DNA of 64,000 bases from Allium sativum. Lineage: Eukaryota > Streptophyta > Magnoliopsida > Asparagales > Amaryllidaceae. The notes beneath the pieces are model-generated. The model did no database searches. It saw only the letters and a program-made list of their open reading frames with translations, and had not been told where the DNA came from. Position 1 is the stretch's first letter. Each line of letters opens with the position of its first letter. Both the position numbers and the translations under genes were made by a program. Location of the stretch: assembly GCA_030737875.1 (NCBI GenBank), contig CM060912.1:263123731-263187730 (forward strand), read 5' to 3'. Positions 1 through 11,214 of the stretch are shown here, piece by piece.

Positions 1-743
1 AGTTAATCCCAAGTGTAGTGCTGGTGTATGACGTCGCGTTTTACGGTCCATCTAGTAGGGGGCTCTCCCGTCGTTCATTCGAATTGTTGTGAGCGACAAC
101 TTTGTTTATTCATCGGAGAAAATCCCGGATCATCAGCCCATAGGGTCTGATCGTGGCCATGGGCTGCACCTAAGCCTTTAGAGCTTCGGGGAGAAAACGA
201 TTTAATGTCAGTCTCGGTGTTGCGCCGAGATTCGACAAACGCCCGAATCCTGACCCGAAGGGTCGGTTGAAACCGTGCGAGTGGTTAGCCTCGCGTAATT
301 TGGCTGATGGACTGCCCTCAAGTCTTGGGACTTGAAGGCTGAATGATTTATCCTCGGTCTCGGCACTGGGCCGAGATTCGAGTTAGAGGTTATCTATACT
401 CGGTCGGGCCGCGGGCCGGTGACTCGAGTAATGTTGTCTGCTCTCGGGCTCGGGGTGTCGGTCGTAGCCAGTGGTGTTTGTCCTTGATGTGGGCTCGATG
501 CTTGGATGACGGCATTGGCCCCCGTACTTAGGGTGCTAATGTGGCGATCCGGAGTTGTTGTGCGGAAGTCAGCTGTAATGGTTAGTCAAACATGACATGC
601 ATAAAGTAAGCGAGGAGTAAGCACGAATGGGACACGGGAAACTGAACATCATTTTTACTGGTAAATTTGGCAGTGATAGCCTTTATAATGCCTTGAATTG
701 CATGAAAACAAAACATCGTTGGAAGACGTGAATCAATTGTACA
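1..743 (-). other. Non-coding tail downstream of a Tat-like integrase remnant
   Basis: No supported coding frame; the small open frames have no recognisable motif. On the minus strand this lies just beyond the integrase end at 744-985, where Tat-like elements carry a long 3' untranslated stretch before the 3' LTR. It does not visibly match the Tat-type LTRs at 13586-14807 or 23536-24632, so the LTR itself is probably outside the window. Several short stem-loops are present (see 211-381). Confidence 0.4.
211..381. repeat. Stem-loop cluster with a repeated 25 bp hairpin
   Basis: Two near-copies of a 25 bp unit sit at 211-235 and 357-381. Each has arms CTCGG and CCGAG and ends in ATTCGA. Between them, 318-335 is a perfect 7 bp stem (TCAAGTC, loop TTGG, GACTTGA). 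The function is unknown; such structures in the 3' untranslated part of a retroelement may affect transcript ends. Confidence 0.5.
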
Positions 744-985
744 CTAAGTTATGTAGAGTTGAGGTGAAGATGTTTGTTGTTCCATGCCCTGGAGTTCGGC
801 TCCGTCCATGATTGAGAGTTTGAAAGTTCCATCGCTGAACTTCTGTTGTATGAGTATGGGCTTTCCTATCGAGGAGCGAGGCCTATAGGTGGAGGAAAGA
901 CCTGTTTGAAGATGAGGTCGCCGATGTGCGTTCGAGCGGGCGTTCGGTTGAGCTTCCATTCATGCCCCCAAGTGGCCGGAGCATT
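744..985 (-). pseudogene. Integrase C-terminal remnant, Tat-like Ty3/gypsy
   Basis: Two overlapping minus-strand frames together give the characteristic tail of a plant non-chromodomain gypsy integrase. A THIGDLIFKQVFPPPIG segment (usual form GDLVLRKVFPP) is followed in a shifted frame by LIQQKFSDGTFKLSIMDGAE (usual form G-x-Y-x-L-x-D-x-x-G-x-x-L). Only about 80 residues survive; the catalytic core and zinc finger are missing upstream. At least one frameshift separates the two halves. The lack of a chromodomain, and the gag pieces on the same strand at 2246-4105, place it in the Tat group rather than with the chromoviruses of this window. Family-level call only. Confidence 0.6.
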
Positions 986-2245
986 AGTTGGCGGAGGATG
1001 GCTATAATACAGCAAAGAGGAGGTGTGTCTTGGAGTAGGGGCCTTGCTTTTCGTTTCCATTTCAATTTTTTTGCAGGCCTATATACACCTAGGCCGGAAT
1101 GAGGCATTTGGATGACTCCGTTTGAATTGCAAAGGTAACGAATATTGAAAAGGTTGCGACCCTTTAACCAACAGACATTTCCATCGGCAATTGCACTCGA
1201 GGTCCTGTTTTTATGATCTATAAACATTAATGTGTATGCCTTCTTTATGATATTGAATCATCTCTCTCGCCTCCTCTTTTTTATTATGGGCGAGCTGATG
1301 GTGTTAATGAGTCGATGGACGATATCTCTAATGATAACCTCGGGGATTGCTGTATCGTAGAGGACGATCGTGGGGCTGACGGAGGACTGGAACTCTCGGG
1401 CTTGCTTTCGAACGCTTCTCCGGTAATGTTTCCTAGCGTGCCCCCTGCTGAATGGAGGGGGGTCGGGAGCGTCGTATGGAGGAAAAAAAGGAAACGGCAC
1501 AGCAAAAAGGAGGTGTCTTTTATAGGAGAAAGTTCACCTTTAGTTTCTGTTCTGCTTCCAATGAGGGAGGCATAAGTAGGGAAGAATTGCAAACTGGTAT
1601 CTTTGATGACAACCTAAAGTCAACTGGGCCATGAAAGCTGTAGTCTTGACGAGGTGGGGGAACAATCTTGAGGGATTAGTTGTCGGTCGATGTCACGTTT
1701 AGTGGGACTCTTTGATGAGCGCTGAGTAGCTCAGAGATCCCATGCAGTGGGGATCCTTGACAAGAATCAACTGGCTCAAAGGTCCCACGTAGTGGGAATC
1801 CTCGATGAGCGTCGAGTGGCTTGGAGATCCCATGCAGTGGGAGTCTTTGATGAGCGTTGAGTGGCTCGGAGTTACCCTGTGGATGAGTTCCTCAATGTTT
1901 TTCTACGAGTGGCGAAACATGTTTGTGTTGTGTCCGCGGATGCTGTAGAGCCGACAATATCCTGTAGGGTCCCTTGGTGCGCTCGTTGGACTTTCTGGTC
2001 TTGGCCTTTTGCATGATTATAAATTGCAGGTTGTGAGATAGATTTTCTCAGGGGTGTCGCTGAGACCAGTATTGTTATGGAAAGACGAGAGTCGAAGATG
2101 CTTCTTTTATTTTGTTGCGACTACCTTTGACGTTGCCGGTGTGAGCAAGATTGCGCAGAGCGGTGGAATTAGAGTCGTTGGGGCTCTGGGCGTCACCACG
2201 AGGCAGGATGTTGAGGTGAGAAGCTCGATCCATTTGCGCTAAATT
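986..2245. other. Degenerate interior of a Tat-like element, no gene seen
   Basis: This stretch separates the integrase tail from gag remains on the same strand, where protease, RT and RNase H would be expected. None of their motifs can be found in any frame, so the pol core appears deleted or replaced. Short frames at 1258-1634 overlap one another on both strands and look random. A 45 bp tandem repeat lies at 1692-1889. Confidence 0.45.
1692..1889. repeat. Tandem repeat, 45 bp unit, about 4.4 copies
   Basis: Complete units begin at 1710, 1755, 1800 and 1845, each exactly 45 bp, preceded by a partial unit from 1692. They share the cores GATGAGCG and CCCATGCAGTGGG and differ by scattered substitutions. 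No length change between units suggests duplication by unequal exchange within an element that was already non-coding. Confidence 0.75.
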
Positions 2246-2867
2246 TTAGCATAGGAAGTAGTCGGCATTCATGCTGAAGATCACCTGAATATTTGATTTC
2301 TTTTGATCCGTCCAAGTTCTAAGTTCGGAATCAGGTGGTATGCCATTTGTAAGCTGGACAAGTACGATTTGAGGAGTAGGTTTCTCGGCTTCAGCCAAGG
2401 TGGTGTGGGATCTTGCAAGATAGCCTTTGAAAGTTTCATAGGTGCCTTGGTAAATGTTCGAGGCTGAGAGGATATCTCTGGGCATCACGACATGCATCTT
2501 GGATTGCGTGACCAATCTTTTGGAGAGTTAGTCGGGAGTTGAGATAATTTTGGTGGAAGTCGAGAGAACCCGGATAGATCTGTCTTGCATAAGGACGGGG
2601 AAGCACTTGCAATTTATGGCATTGGCGACATGTAATGTACTTACGTTCCATTTATGGCAGTTGATGAAGCTTTGAAAATCGTGGCTTCTTTAAGTATGGA
2701 GTGAGTGTTGGCATGTCGAAGTGCTGGTGCCATTCGGTATCAAGGACAGCCGCAGTGAATGGGATACGCCTCGTACTAGTTTCGTAGACGTCATGGGCAT
2801 GCCCCCGTGGTTCCCTCACGATTCCATGAATCGTGTTGGCAACAATTGGAGGTTGGGCTCGGGCCAT
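2246..2867 (-). pseudogene. Tat-like gag remnant (third gag copy)
   Basis: Two frames (2652-2867 and 2246-2515, minus) match the same region of the better preserved gag at 12098-12808. The first corresponds to the segment there containing RRIMREMRGNVHESWEV and EVEWSRCFSIPHMP. The second carries SNIYQGTYETFKGYLAR, matching SNLYQEPTESLKSYLSR, and ends in the same YFLC/QYLC tail. This is the retrotransposon gag (capsid-like) domain. The frames are offset and interrupted, so the gene is dead. The 280 bp on its upstream side (2868-3149) matches nothing I recognise and may be a small insertion or rearranged DNA. Confidence 0.6.
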
Positions 2868-3149
2868 ATTATAGTGGTCGTGATCTAGCCTAGGACTTTG
2901 GAGCCTAGCGTGCCTTCTTGACGGAAGGTCTTCGGCAATCCGTGAGTCTCCAACTTAAATTACGTGATGCTGTAGATATCGGCTAAAGTGAACTTGGGTC
3001 CAGTTGGATGCTAGAAGTGTAGGCGATAAGTTTGGACTCATAACAGTTTGTGTCCGCATAGCGGAGGCTTGAGCGTCAAAGCCGGGGACGACCAGGATGA
3101 CGCGTTCCATTTCTGATGGTGATTCTGACATTGCTGAGATAAGAGGTCA

Positions 3150-4010
3150 GTCGTGCCTTTATAGAATGCCATATGTGGTGTGTTGAAGCGTCAGGGCCAC
3201 TCAGCTTTGTGTACGTTCCTAGTGAAGGGACTACGCCTCAAGTGGGTTTCTCTTGAGTTGTCGGCGTTCATTCGCATATCTTTCATGATTATTCGGACCA
3301 CGTCAGGGAATTATGCCGGAGGGAAATTTTCTAATGGAACCCACTAGTTTTGACAATTTTCGGGGGTTCCATTCCTTCGACGTCTTCTTTTGTACACATC
3401 CGGCTCGCTCTCTTTCATGTCATGGATGGTCCGGTTTTGGTATGGCTATCGAGGTTGGGTGGGCTGGTATGCACCCTGGTCCGGAAGTACTCTGACCCGA
3501 CGAGCTGCTGGAAGAGTGGGACTCTGGTTGTGAGTGGCGGCAGTTGGGCTCTTCCGAGTAGAAGGATGGTTACTCGGACCTGGATTGTTACTGTGTTCCT
3601 TGATCGTAAGTGATGATGGTTCGATCATCATCTCATTTCTGTTGTCGTTACCGTCGTCGTACGAGTGTTGGAGCGGACGACGATGTTTTTAATGAGGCTA
3701 AACCTTCATCCTCGACATGGACCCTTAGCTTCGAAAGAAGAAATTTCCGAAGCGGTGTGCCGCGGGCAGGCGCGGGTCTGAGCAAGCTGAAGTAGAATGA
3801 TAATGTGTTGACTTTCTTGAAGTTGGTGCATAAGGCTGATGTTAATCTTCAACGCCTAGCGCGAGAGCTGCATTCTCATATTTCTTATTAAGCGTGTGAA
3901 TCTGTGCTTGAGTCATAGGAGCTTCGGGGTCCACAAGTGGAAGGAGATCCATTTCCAGTGGGTCCTCCACTGCTTGGGGCTGGTGAGAGTAATGATGCTT
4001 TTTAGACGTA
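3150..4010 (-). pseudogene. Tat-like gag N-terminal remnant (second gag copy)
   Basis: The minus strand at 3842-4010 encodes LVDPEAPMTQAQIHTLNKKY, matching VDPEAPATQPQIRALNEKYG near the N-terminus of gag at 12809-13477. Downstream, 3600-3800 parallels 13000-13200 at the nucleotide level. Positions 3150-3320 parallel 12580-12710, the start of the capsid-like domain. Order is preserved but the frames are broken throughout. The copy at 2246-2867 repeats part of the same domain, so the region is internally duplicated or made of more than one element. Confidence 0.6.
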
Positions 4011-4105
4011 CTGCTCAAGGCGCTTCTCGCGGATAAGATTTTCGATTGCATCTTTGAGTTGACGTCTATTATTGGTATTATGCCCGTACATGTCGTGGTA
4101 TCGAC
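4011..4105 (-). pseudogene. 3' end of the gag of element A, left of the B insertion
   Basis: The minus strand starts directly at the B insertion with YHDMYGHNTNN and continues with LKDAIENLIREKRLEQYV before a stop. This is the H-x-x-x-G-H plus helical segment that also closes the gag of element C (HKTNGHKTDEWKVLDEII). It continues the frame that ends at 11746-11765 on the other side of B (..NTGKYDR). The two sides therefore form one gag gene split by B. About 15 bp further on the sequence switches to the N-terminal part of another gag copy, an apparent recombination joint. Confidence 0.65.
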
Positions 4106-4544
4106 CGAAACACCCCACCTCCGTTAAGGTCACTCACAAAGGGAATAACTTAACTTCGGTGGAGGTTTATAAGTAAAAGTCACAGATAAAACACAAGACA
4201 AGTATAAACACACATATATATATAAATAGCGGAAACAAACAAACAGACTTTCATATCATAAATACGTGTTCATACAAAACATTTCCATAGTTTCCACAAA
4301 ACGAACTTCCAATTATTACAACCATAATACTGTCTTGATTTAAAACTTAAAGAAGCATGAAACATAATTAAAACTGCATAAATCCCTATAGAATGTCCAA
4401 AGCCATATCCCAAACGAAAGAGATCCAAGCAATACATTCTCTCTCTTCAAGCTGGATGAAAAATCTGACTAAGCTGAGGTGTTTCCTCCCTATGGACCTG
4501 AGGGAGGGGGGAACGGAAGAAAAGAAAGCGAAAGGAAAATGGGT

Positions 4545-4558
4545 CAGACATAAGTCTG
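4545..4558 (-). other. Conserved LTR stem-loop (element B, 3' LTR)
   Basis: Plus-strand reading CAGACATAAGTCTG: a perfect 5 bp stem with a 4 nt loop, about 440 bp from the LTR 3' end. In sense orientation it is preceded by CTTAC and followed by ACCC, like the stem-loops in the other chromovirus LTRs of this window. Confidence 0.6.
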
Positions 4559-5790
4559 GTAAGTCTAGTTATATTTCTAGCATGAGAACAATAAAAAGAT
4601 CATGACTTGCATAAACTGAGAACAGGACAATACCAGAATATAAGACAAGATATGGCAGGAAATACTAACTATACTAAATGCACTCACTATTACTTCTCTG
4701 CACCTACTAACTAGCCTAACTAGCACCATGCATTCATGACAAGGTGATCCCTTATTCGATCGGCTCTTACTCGCAACGTTCTCTTCCTGTGTCATACGAC
4801 CCACATGATTGTAGATACCTATGCCGGTCCCACCATGGGGTGTATCAAGTCCCATGGTGGCAGCCTGACACAATTCTAGAATGCATAGGTTATACTACTG
4901 ATGCCGAGTGCCCTGTTTGTCTGCTCCGAAGTGTGTGCACGCCCGCACTCCGTTAGAACCTACAATGCTGCACAACCGCCGTCGCTTTTGACCGCTTACA
5001 ATCAGCCCAGTAATCGTGCCCCACCCTGCCTAGTTTCAGGGTACCATGATACCTAATTGGGTTACTGCTGAAATGGGTCCCCCGTTACTAGGGTTTTCTA
5101 GTCAAACATGTTAAGTGGTTAAGTGTCTGTATTAACCTAACCCCACCCATCAGTTTAATTAACATGTTGGAATTGGCTAAGTGTTTTAGTTAACTTAACC
5201 CTACCATCCTGACTTGTCTGTCCTTAGCTTTAATTAGTTAAAGCACCAACCACTCACATTAGACATGTATTGTTACGGTTACTGGATGTGCCGGTCTGTT
5301 CCGGGCAGGTTTATACCGTAACTCAGTCTAACCTCGGGTCCTTCTTGGGCTCAATGCCTTAACCTCCCACATTAGATAGGTATTGTTGTGATTACTGGAC
5401 AGTCGGGCGGGTCCGGGCAGGTTTACATAACAACTCAATCTAACCTCGGGTTAAGCATATTCATATTTTCTGAATTTACATTTTTACTTATGTATATTAT
5501 CCAGAATTCATGTCATTGCCCAGATTTGTTTCTAATCAAGTTCATTAATTTTAGGTATATAATTTATACTGTTTCGTGCCATAAATTACCTATGTGATTT
5601 TTCACCAATTTATGTCAAGTTTCCTATAATTACCAACTTTTCCCAACGTTACCCCATCTAAATATTAGGCTAACAATCTTAGCCTGATTTTTCGTCCGCA
5701 TGATTTTTGATATATAATATTAGGCTAAAAACTTAGCCTAATTTAACGTACACAAAATTGGCATAAAGAAATTCATTAACATAAATATGA

Positions 5791-6055
5791 CATAGGTGTA
5801 AACTTGGCATTTTTGGCATGGTCAATATGAACACCATAGGTGTGAACTTGCAAAATAGTCAACATGAATATCATAGGTGTGAACTTGCAACGTAGACTAA
5901 ATCAACATACATATATGTGAATTTGCAACACAGACTAAATCAACTTACATATATGTGAATTTGCAACATAGGCTAAATCAACTTACATATATGTGAACTT
6001 GCAAATCAATCACGAACATATGGATAAATATGAACTTGAAATATGACATAGGTTT
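5791..6055 (-). repeat. TGCAAGTT-rich imperfect repeats in the B 3' LTR
   Basis: Direct repeats of about 38 bp with the core CATATATGTGAATTTGCAAC (plus strand), preceded by related units reading ATAGGTGTGAACTTGCA. On the coding strand the recurring word is TGCAAGTT or TGCAAATT. They lie downstream of the TATA-like box and should be transcribed. Confidence 0.7.
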
Positions 6056-6567
6056 AACATATACACATAAACATGTAGATCTAACATTTGGTCACATATG
6101 TGATATGATTTTACAACCTAAAACTTGCATAACATGATAAAGTACACAACTTGTCATAACAGGTTATACTCCAAGTTCATATACATATGAATAGACTTAT
6201 CCATTAACTCCCAATTCAACATGATAATAAAATAGAACCATAGGCATAGATCTATATCATTCAATTCCACAAATAACATAATAAACATTGTTCTATTATC
6301 AATTTATTTCCAAGGCATGACATTAATTTTGATTCGCATCCCAAAACATAACTAAACTTACAACGAACGACGAACTTGAGCTCCGGATTCTAAGTTCTGG
6401 AATTGAGATGCTTTCCTTTGGGTAGATAAACATTGTTTTGATTTTAATTGAATTAGATTTGTTCGTCTCTTAGCTTTCTTCAAGTGGAGGCTATTCTCAG
6501 TTTTCTCCCGACAGCATGGCGGCTCTGGTTCTAATTTTTGTGTGAATTTAGGTTGGAGACTTAAGTT

Positions 6568-6577
6568 GTTTAAATAG
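6568..6577 (-). promoter_or_regulatory. TATA-like box of the B 3' LTR
   Basis: The minus strand reads CTATTTAAAC, in the same place as CTATATAAAC in the other LTR (11215-11224). It lies about 150 bp downstream of the inverted-repeat cluster. One base differs from the better TATA in the partner LTR. Confidence 0.45.
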
Positions 6578-6723
6578 AATTTCAAACTAATTAGAGCAAT
6601 CAGATGATCATAGATGAATCTAGACCATTCACATCGAGAAGAGCCAACCAGAAAGTGACAAATCAGCCATAGTGACACACCAGAACTCATAAAATCGCTC
6701 AGAACCCGACCAGGCCAGCCAAG

Positions 6724-6800
6724 ACCTGACCAGGTCGACTGGGCAGGTCGATCCCCTGGTCGACTTGGGTACCCAGGTCGACCCCCTGGTCGACCTGGGT
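6724..6800 (-). repeat. GTCGAC inverted-repeat cluster in U3 of the B 3' LTR
   Basis: There are several GGTCGA(C) units. The best structure is a perfect 13 bp inverted repeat, arm ACCCAGGTCGACC at 6771-6783 and its complement at 6788-6800, with a 4 nt loop CCCT. It lies roughly 275-350 bp from the minus-strand LTR start and upstream of the TATA-like box. The same layout occurs in the other B LTR and in solo LTR I. Confidence 0.75.
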
Positions 6801-7074
6801 CATGGGCGGGAATTTTCCAGCCCAGCCCAATTCTGGTCCAGTTTTCAAATTTTGAACTTGTTTCGGGCTGTTTGAATTTTAAATCGAATTCTGAAACTTC
6901 CGAAGACCACAACTTCTTCATAAGGAGTCCGATTTACGCAAACTCGGACTCTATCTCAAGTAGAATTCCAAGACGAACGCATTGGCGTAACTCGTTTCCC
7001 TTAATTCTTTCATTTAGAATTAATTATACTTTAATTTGTTAATTTATTGTTAATAGAAAATTCGGGGTGTTACA

Positions 7075-7092
7075 TTCTCCCCTCCTTAAAGG
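7075..7092 (-). other. Polypurine tract of element B
   Basis: The minus strand reads CCTTTAAGGAGGGGAGAA directly before the 3' LTR start TGTAAC. This is the plus-strand DNA priming site. The core AAGGAGGGGAGA is shared with the tract of element F (39847-39859). Confidence 0.8.
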
Positions 7093-7739
7093 ATTTCGTC
7101 CCCGAAATCTTCAAGTCTAAAAGAACGTATATCCTAACGTCCAATAGTCCATCTACTCAACCAACAAACATAGTCGTCCATTGTCCTTAAAAACTTCTAA
7201 TGCTTCATGATCATATGCATAGTGTGTGTACATGTCCTTATCTAATGCAAAATTAGGCGGTCTACTAATTCAGTTGATCTCCTTAATGTGAATCATGTAA
7301 GTGTCATGAATCCATTATTTATGCAAAAAAATTCCCTACTCATAATTCTACATGAGTGCGCAACCATTCATACAAATGCGACATCCATATGACAACATAT
7401 CAAGTTTCAACCACATACAAATATGAATACGTATATGCATATGCAATATGGAAGTGACTGAGCCGATCTAATACCCAGGGTGTGTGTATATGCATTCACG
7501 AGCAACCACTAGCAACCACTTGCAGCCATCAATCATAACATGTTTCAAATACATGTTTACATCCATTAGTTTCTACCTAAGGAGTTAGGAGAAAAAGGAC
7601 CGAGAAGATACACTAAGAGGTAGATACAAGCATAAACTTATGGAAAAAGAGAGATCAAAGATGTACCCTAAAAAAGAAAAGGGTAGACAGGGCGTATTCT
7701 GTCCTCAGTTTCCCAAGTCGTGTCTTCCTCGGCATCGCT
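7093..7739 (-). other. 3' untranslated region of element B
   Basis: This lies between the integrase stop and the polypurine tract. The first ~60 bp downstream of 7740 (minus) still encode a chromodomain-like end, with TTWETEDRIRPVYPF visible. A stop precedes it where Trp is expected after KVQ. The rest is AT-rich with no coding sign. Confidence 0.5.
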
Positions 7740-8247
7740 TTATTGAACTTTAACAAGCTTGACTTCATGGTTGCGTAGCTTTTTGATTTCAGTTCCTACG
7801 ATTCGAGTTGGAACTCTCCTCACGGTTGTTTCTCGTTCTATTTCAACTTCTTCTAGAATGCTTGGCTCCACCACTTCCGCAGACTCATGTAAACATTTTC
7901 GGAGATGAGAAACTTGAAAGACATTGTGAATTCTAGCCAACCTTTCGGGTAGCTCTACTCTATAATCCATCTTCCCAATCTTCTCGATGATAGGGAATGG
8001 TCCTACAAATCTTGGTGCTAGCTTTCCTGCGGATCCAAAGCGAACAACGTTCCTTAAAGGAGATACCTTAAGGAAAACCCTGTCCCTAACCTCAAACTCA
8101 AGGTCGGTTCTTCTTTTGTCTGCATAGGATTTCTGTTTATCTTGGGAAGTCTTCATTCTCCTTCGTATCAAGTCTACTTTTTCTGAAGTCTCTCTAATCA
8201 TGTCTGGCCCAAGTATAAGCTTGTCTGTAGACTCCCACTAACAAGAA
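7740..8247 (-). pseudogene. Integrase C-terminal fragment of element B
   Basis: The minus frame starts in the integrase C-terminal region (LILGPDMIRETSEKV). It runs through the conserved KSYADKRRTDLEF..VRDRVFLKVSPL segment, the GPFPIIEKIG..YRVELP segment, HNVFQVSHLRKCL and the chromodomain-like tail ending KLVKVQ. The same order is seen in element F (39194-39637) and element D. The zinc-binding domain and the D-D-E catalytic core are gone. Upstream, the sequence joins the gag fragment within about 30-70 bp, so an internal deletion fused the two. A stop replaces the Trp expected after KVQ. It has no catalytic function and marks the element as a chromovirus. Confidence 0.85.
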
Positions 8248-8276
8248 GCTTCGTCTTTAAGCAACCACACTGCTAG

Positions 8277-8573
8277 CTATATCTTTTGCCTGTTGTCAAC
8301 TTCAAAGATGACGAACAAATCTTCGGTCTCCTTCAACAAGTTCCTTGCTACCACAAAGGATTCAGTTCCATAAAAGTCCTTCCCACCCATAGCCTTGAAG
8401 TCTCTACACGTCTTTGCGAAAGCATTTCCACGAGGAGGAGGAGGAGGAGGAACCGCTGCCACTGAGGGAGGAGGAATGTCTGCTGGGCCCGCATCATTGG
8501 CCCTAGCCTCTAGGTACCTTCGGAACCAGCCAGGTATCGGTACTCCTTCTGGAAGGTTAAGATCTCCAGACAT
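8277..8573 (-). pseudogene. N-terminal gag fragment of element B
   Basis: The ATG at 8573 lies about 165 bp downstream of the primer site, as expected for gag. The 98 residues include a proline-rich stretch and then FKAMGGKDFYGTES, equivalent to YTSLGGKPFHGTES in element E. The fragment ends at DNRQK, close to the position of the DDA(M/S)KRKLA segment in the other copies. The capsid body, the two zinc knuckles and all of pol are missing. A deletion joint lies between 8247 and 8277. Confidence 0.8.
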
Positions 8574-8739
8574 GCTGAAACAAAAAGGAAAGATTCAAGA
8601 CAAAAGAAAAGAGAGATAGTGCATATGGCTTTGGGGAATTATGTCTTTTAAAAACAACGCTTTTTCTTGAAAAAAATGCTTCTTTAAACTTCTTTTTGAA
8701 AATAGTTTCAAAAACCTTTATCTAATCTGGTAAACCTGG

Positions 8740-8751
8740 GCTCTAATACCA
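8740..8751 (-). other. Primer-binding site of element B (initiator tRNA-Met)
   Basis: The minus strand reads TGGTATTAGAGC, one base from the plant initiator tRNA-Met complement TGGTATCAGAGC. It is separated from the 5' LTR end (TTTCA) by two bases. Confidence 0.85.
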
Positions 8752-9189
8752 AGTGAAACACCCCACCTCCGTTAAGGTCACTCACAAAGGGAATACCTTA
8801 ACTTCGGTGGAGGTTTATAAGTAAAAGTCACAGATAAAACACAAGACAAATATAAACACATATATATAAACAACGAAAAAAAAAACAAACAGACTTTCGT
8901 ATCATAAATACGTGTTCATACAAAACATTTCCATAGTTGCCTCAAAACGAACTTCCAATTATTACAACCATGATACTGTCTTGATTTAAAACTTAAAGAA
9001 GCATGAAACATAATTAAAACTGCATAAATCCCAATAGAATGTCCAAATCCATAGCCCAAACGAAAGAAATCCAAGTAATACATTCTCTCTCTTCAAGCTG
9101 GATAAAAAATCTGACTAAGCTGAGGTGTTTCCTCCCTGTGGACCTGAGGGGGGGGGGGACGATGAAAAGAAAGCAAAAGGAAAATGGGT

Positions 9190-9203
9190 CAGACATAAGT
9201 CTG
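9190..9203 (-). other. Conserved LTR stem-loop (element B, 5' LTR)
   Basis: CAGACATAAGTCTG, identical to the copy at 4545-4558. Confidence 0.6.
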
Positions 9204-10433
9204 GTAAGTCTAGTTATATTTCTAGCATGAGAACAATAAAAAGATCATGACTTGCATAAACTAAGAATAGGAAAATACCAGAATATAAGACAGGATATGA
9301 CAGGAAATACTAACTATACTAAACGCACTAACTATTACTTCTATGCACCTACTAACTAGCCTAACTAGCACCACGTATTCATGACAAGGTGATCCCTTAT
9401 TCGATCGGCTCTTACTCGCAACGTTCTCTTCCTGTGTCATACGGCCCCACATGATTGTAGATACCTATGCTGGTCCCACCATGGGGTGTATCAAGTCCCA
9501 TGGTGGCGGCCCGACACAATTCTAGAATGCATAGGTTATACTATTGAAGCTCAGTGCCCTATTTGTCTGCTCCGAAGTGTGTGCACGCCCGCACTCCGCT
9601 AGAACCTACATTGTTGCGCCAACCGCCGTCGCTTTTGACCGCTTACAATCAACCTAGTAATCGTGCCCCACCTTGCCTAGTTTCAGGGTTCCATGATACC
9701 TAATTGGGTTACTGCTAAAATAGGTCCCCCGTTAATAGGGTTTTCTAGTCAAACATGTTAAGTGGTTAAGTGTCTGTATTAACCTAACCCCACCCATCAG
9801 TTTAATTAACATGTTGAATTGGTTAAGTGTTTTAGTTAACTTAACCCTACCATCCTGACTTGTCTGTCCTTAGCTTTAATTAGTTAAAGCACCAACCACT
9901 CACATTAGACATGTATTGTTACGGTTACTGGATGTGCCGGTCGGTTCCGGGAAGGTTTATACCGTAACTCAGTCTAACCTCGGGTCCTTATTGGGCTCAA
10001 TGACTTAACCCCCCACATTAGATAGGTGTTGTTGTGATTATTGGACAGCCGGGCGGGTCCGGGCAGGTTTTACATCACAACTCAATCTAACCTCGGGTTA
10101 AGCATATTCGTATTTTCTGAATTTACATTTTTATTTATGTATATTATCCAGAATTCATGTCATTGCCCAAATTTGTTTCTAATTAAGTTCATTAATTTTA
10201 GGTATATAATTTATACCGTTTCATTCCATAAATTACCTATGTGATTTTTCACCAATTTATGTCAAGTTTCCTATAATTACCAATTTTTCCCAACGTTACC
10301 CCGTCTAAATATTAGGCTAACAATCTTAGCCTAATTTTTCGTCCGCATGATTTTTGATATATAATATTAGGCTAAAAACTTAGCCTAATTTAACGTACAC
10401 AAAATTGGCATAAAGAAATTCATTAACATAAAC

Positions 10434-10695
10434 ATGACATAGGTGTAAACTTGGCATTTTTGGCATAGTCAATATGAACACCATAGGTGTGAACTTGCAT
10501 AATAGTCAACATGAATTTCATAGGTGTGAACTTGCAACGTAGACTAAATCAACATACATATATTTGAATTTGCAACATAGACTAAATCAACTTACATATA
10601 TGTGAATTTGCAACATAGGCTAAATCAACTTACATATATGTGAACATGCAAATCAATCACGAACATATGGATAAGTGTGAACTTGAAATATGACA
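10434..10695 (-). repeat. TGCAAGTT-rich imperfect repeats in the B 5' LTR
   Basis: Counterpart of 5791-6055, with the same unit order and a few base changes. It is transcribed leader sequence if the TATA at 11215-11224 is used. Confidence 0.7.
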
Positions 10696-11214
10696 TAGGT
10701 TTGACATATACACATAAACATGTAGATCTAACATTTGGTCACATATTTGATATGATTTTACAACCTAAAACTTGCATAACATGATAAACTACACAACTTG
10801 TCATAACAGGTTATACTCCAAGTTCATATACATATGAATAGACTTATCCATTAATTCCCAATTCAACATGATAATAATATAGAACCACATGCATAGATCA
10901 ATATCATTCAATTCCACATATAACATAATAAACATTGTTCTATTATCAATTTATTTCCAAGGCATGACATTAATTTTGATTCGCATCCCAAAACATAACT
11001 AAACTTACAACGAACGACGAACTTGAGTTCTGGATTATAAGTTCTGGAATTGAGATGCTTTCCTTTGGGTAGATAAACGTTGTTTTGATTTTAATTGAAT
11101 TAGATTTGTTCGTCTCTTAGCTTTCTTCAAGTGGAGGCTATTCTCAGTTTTCTCCCGACAGCATGGCGGCTCTGGTTTTAATTTTTGTGTGAATTTAGGT
11201 TGGAGGCTTAAGTT

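Larger units (their letters stand above)
4106..7074 (-). repeat. 3' LTR of element B
   Basis: This 2969 bp copy aligns along its full length with 8754-11745, with scattered substitutions and few small gaps. In minus orientation the order is U3 with a GTCGAC inverted-repeat cluster (6724-6800), TATA-like box (6568-6577), TGCAAGTT-rich repeats (5791-6055), stem-loop (4545-4558), a TTCCGCT box (4227-4236) and the 3' end at 4106. The open frame at 6358-6921 lies inside the LTR and its counterpart in the other LTR is broken, so it is not taken as a gene. Confidence 0.9.

Noticed and set aside
1692..1889. CRISPR-like array
   Set aside because: Repeats are contiguous without unique spacers, and the context is a plant retroelement.
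6358..6921. 187-codon minus frame in the B 3' LTR
   Set aside because: Lies across U3, TATA region and inverted repeats of an LTR; the same region of the other LTR (11035-11592) has changed frame and length.
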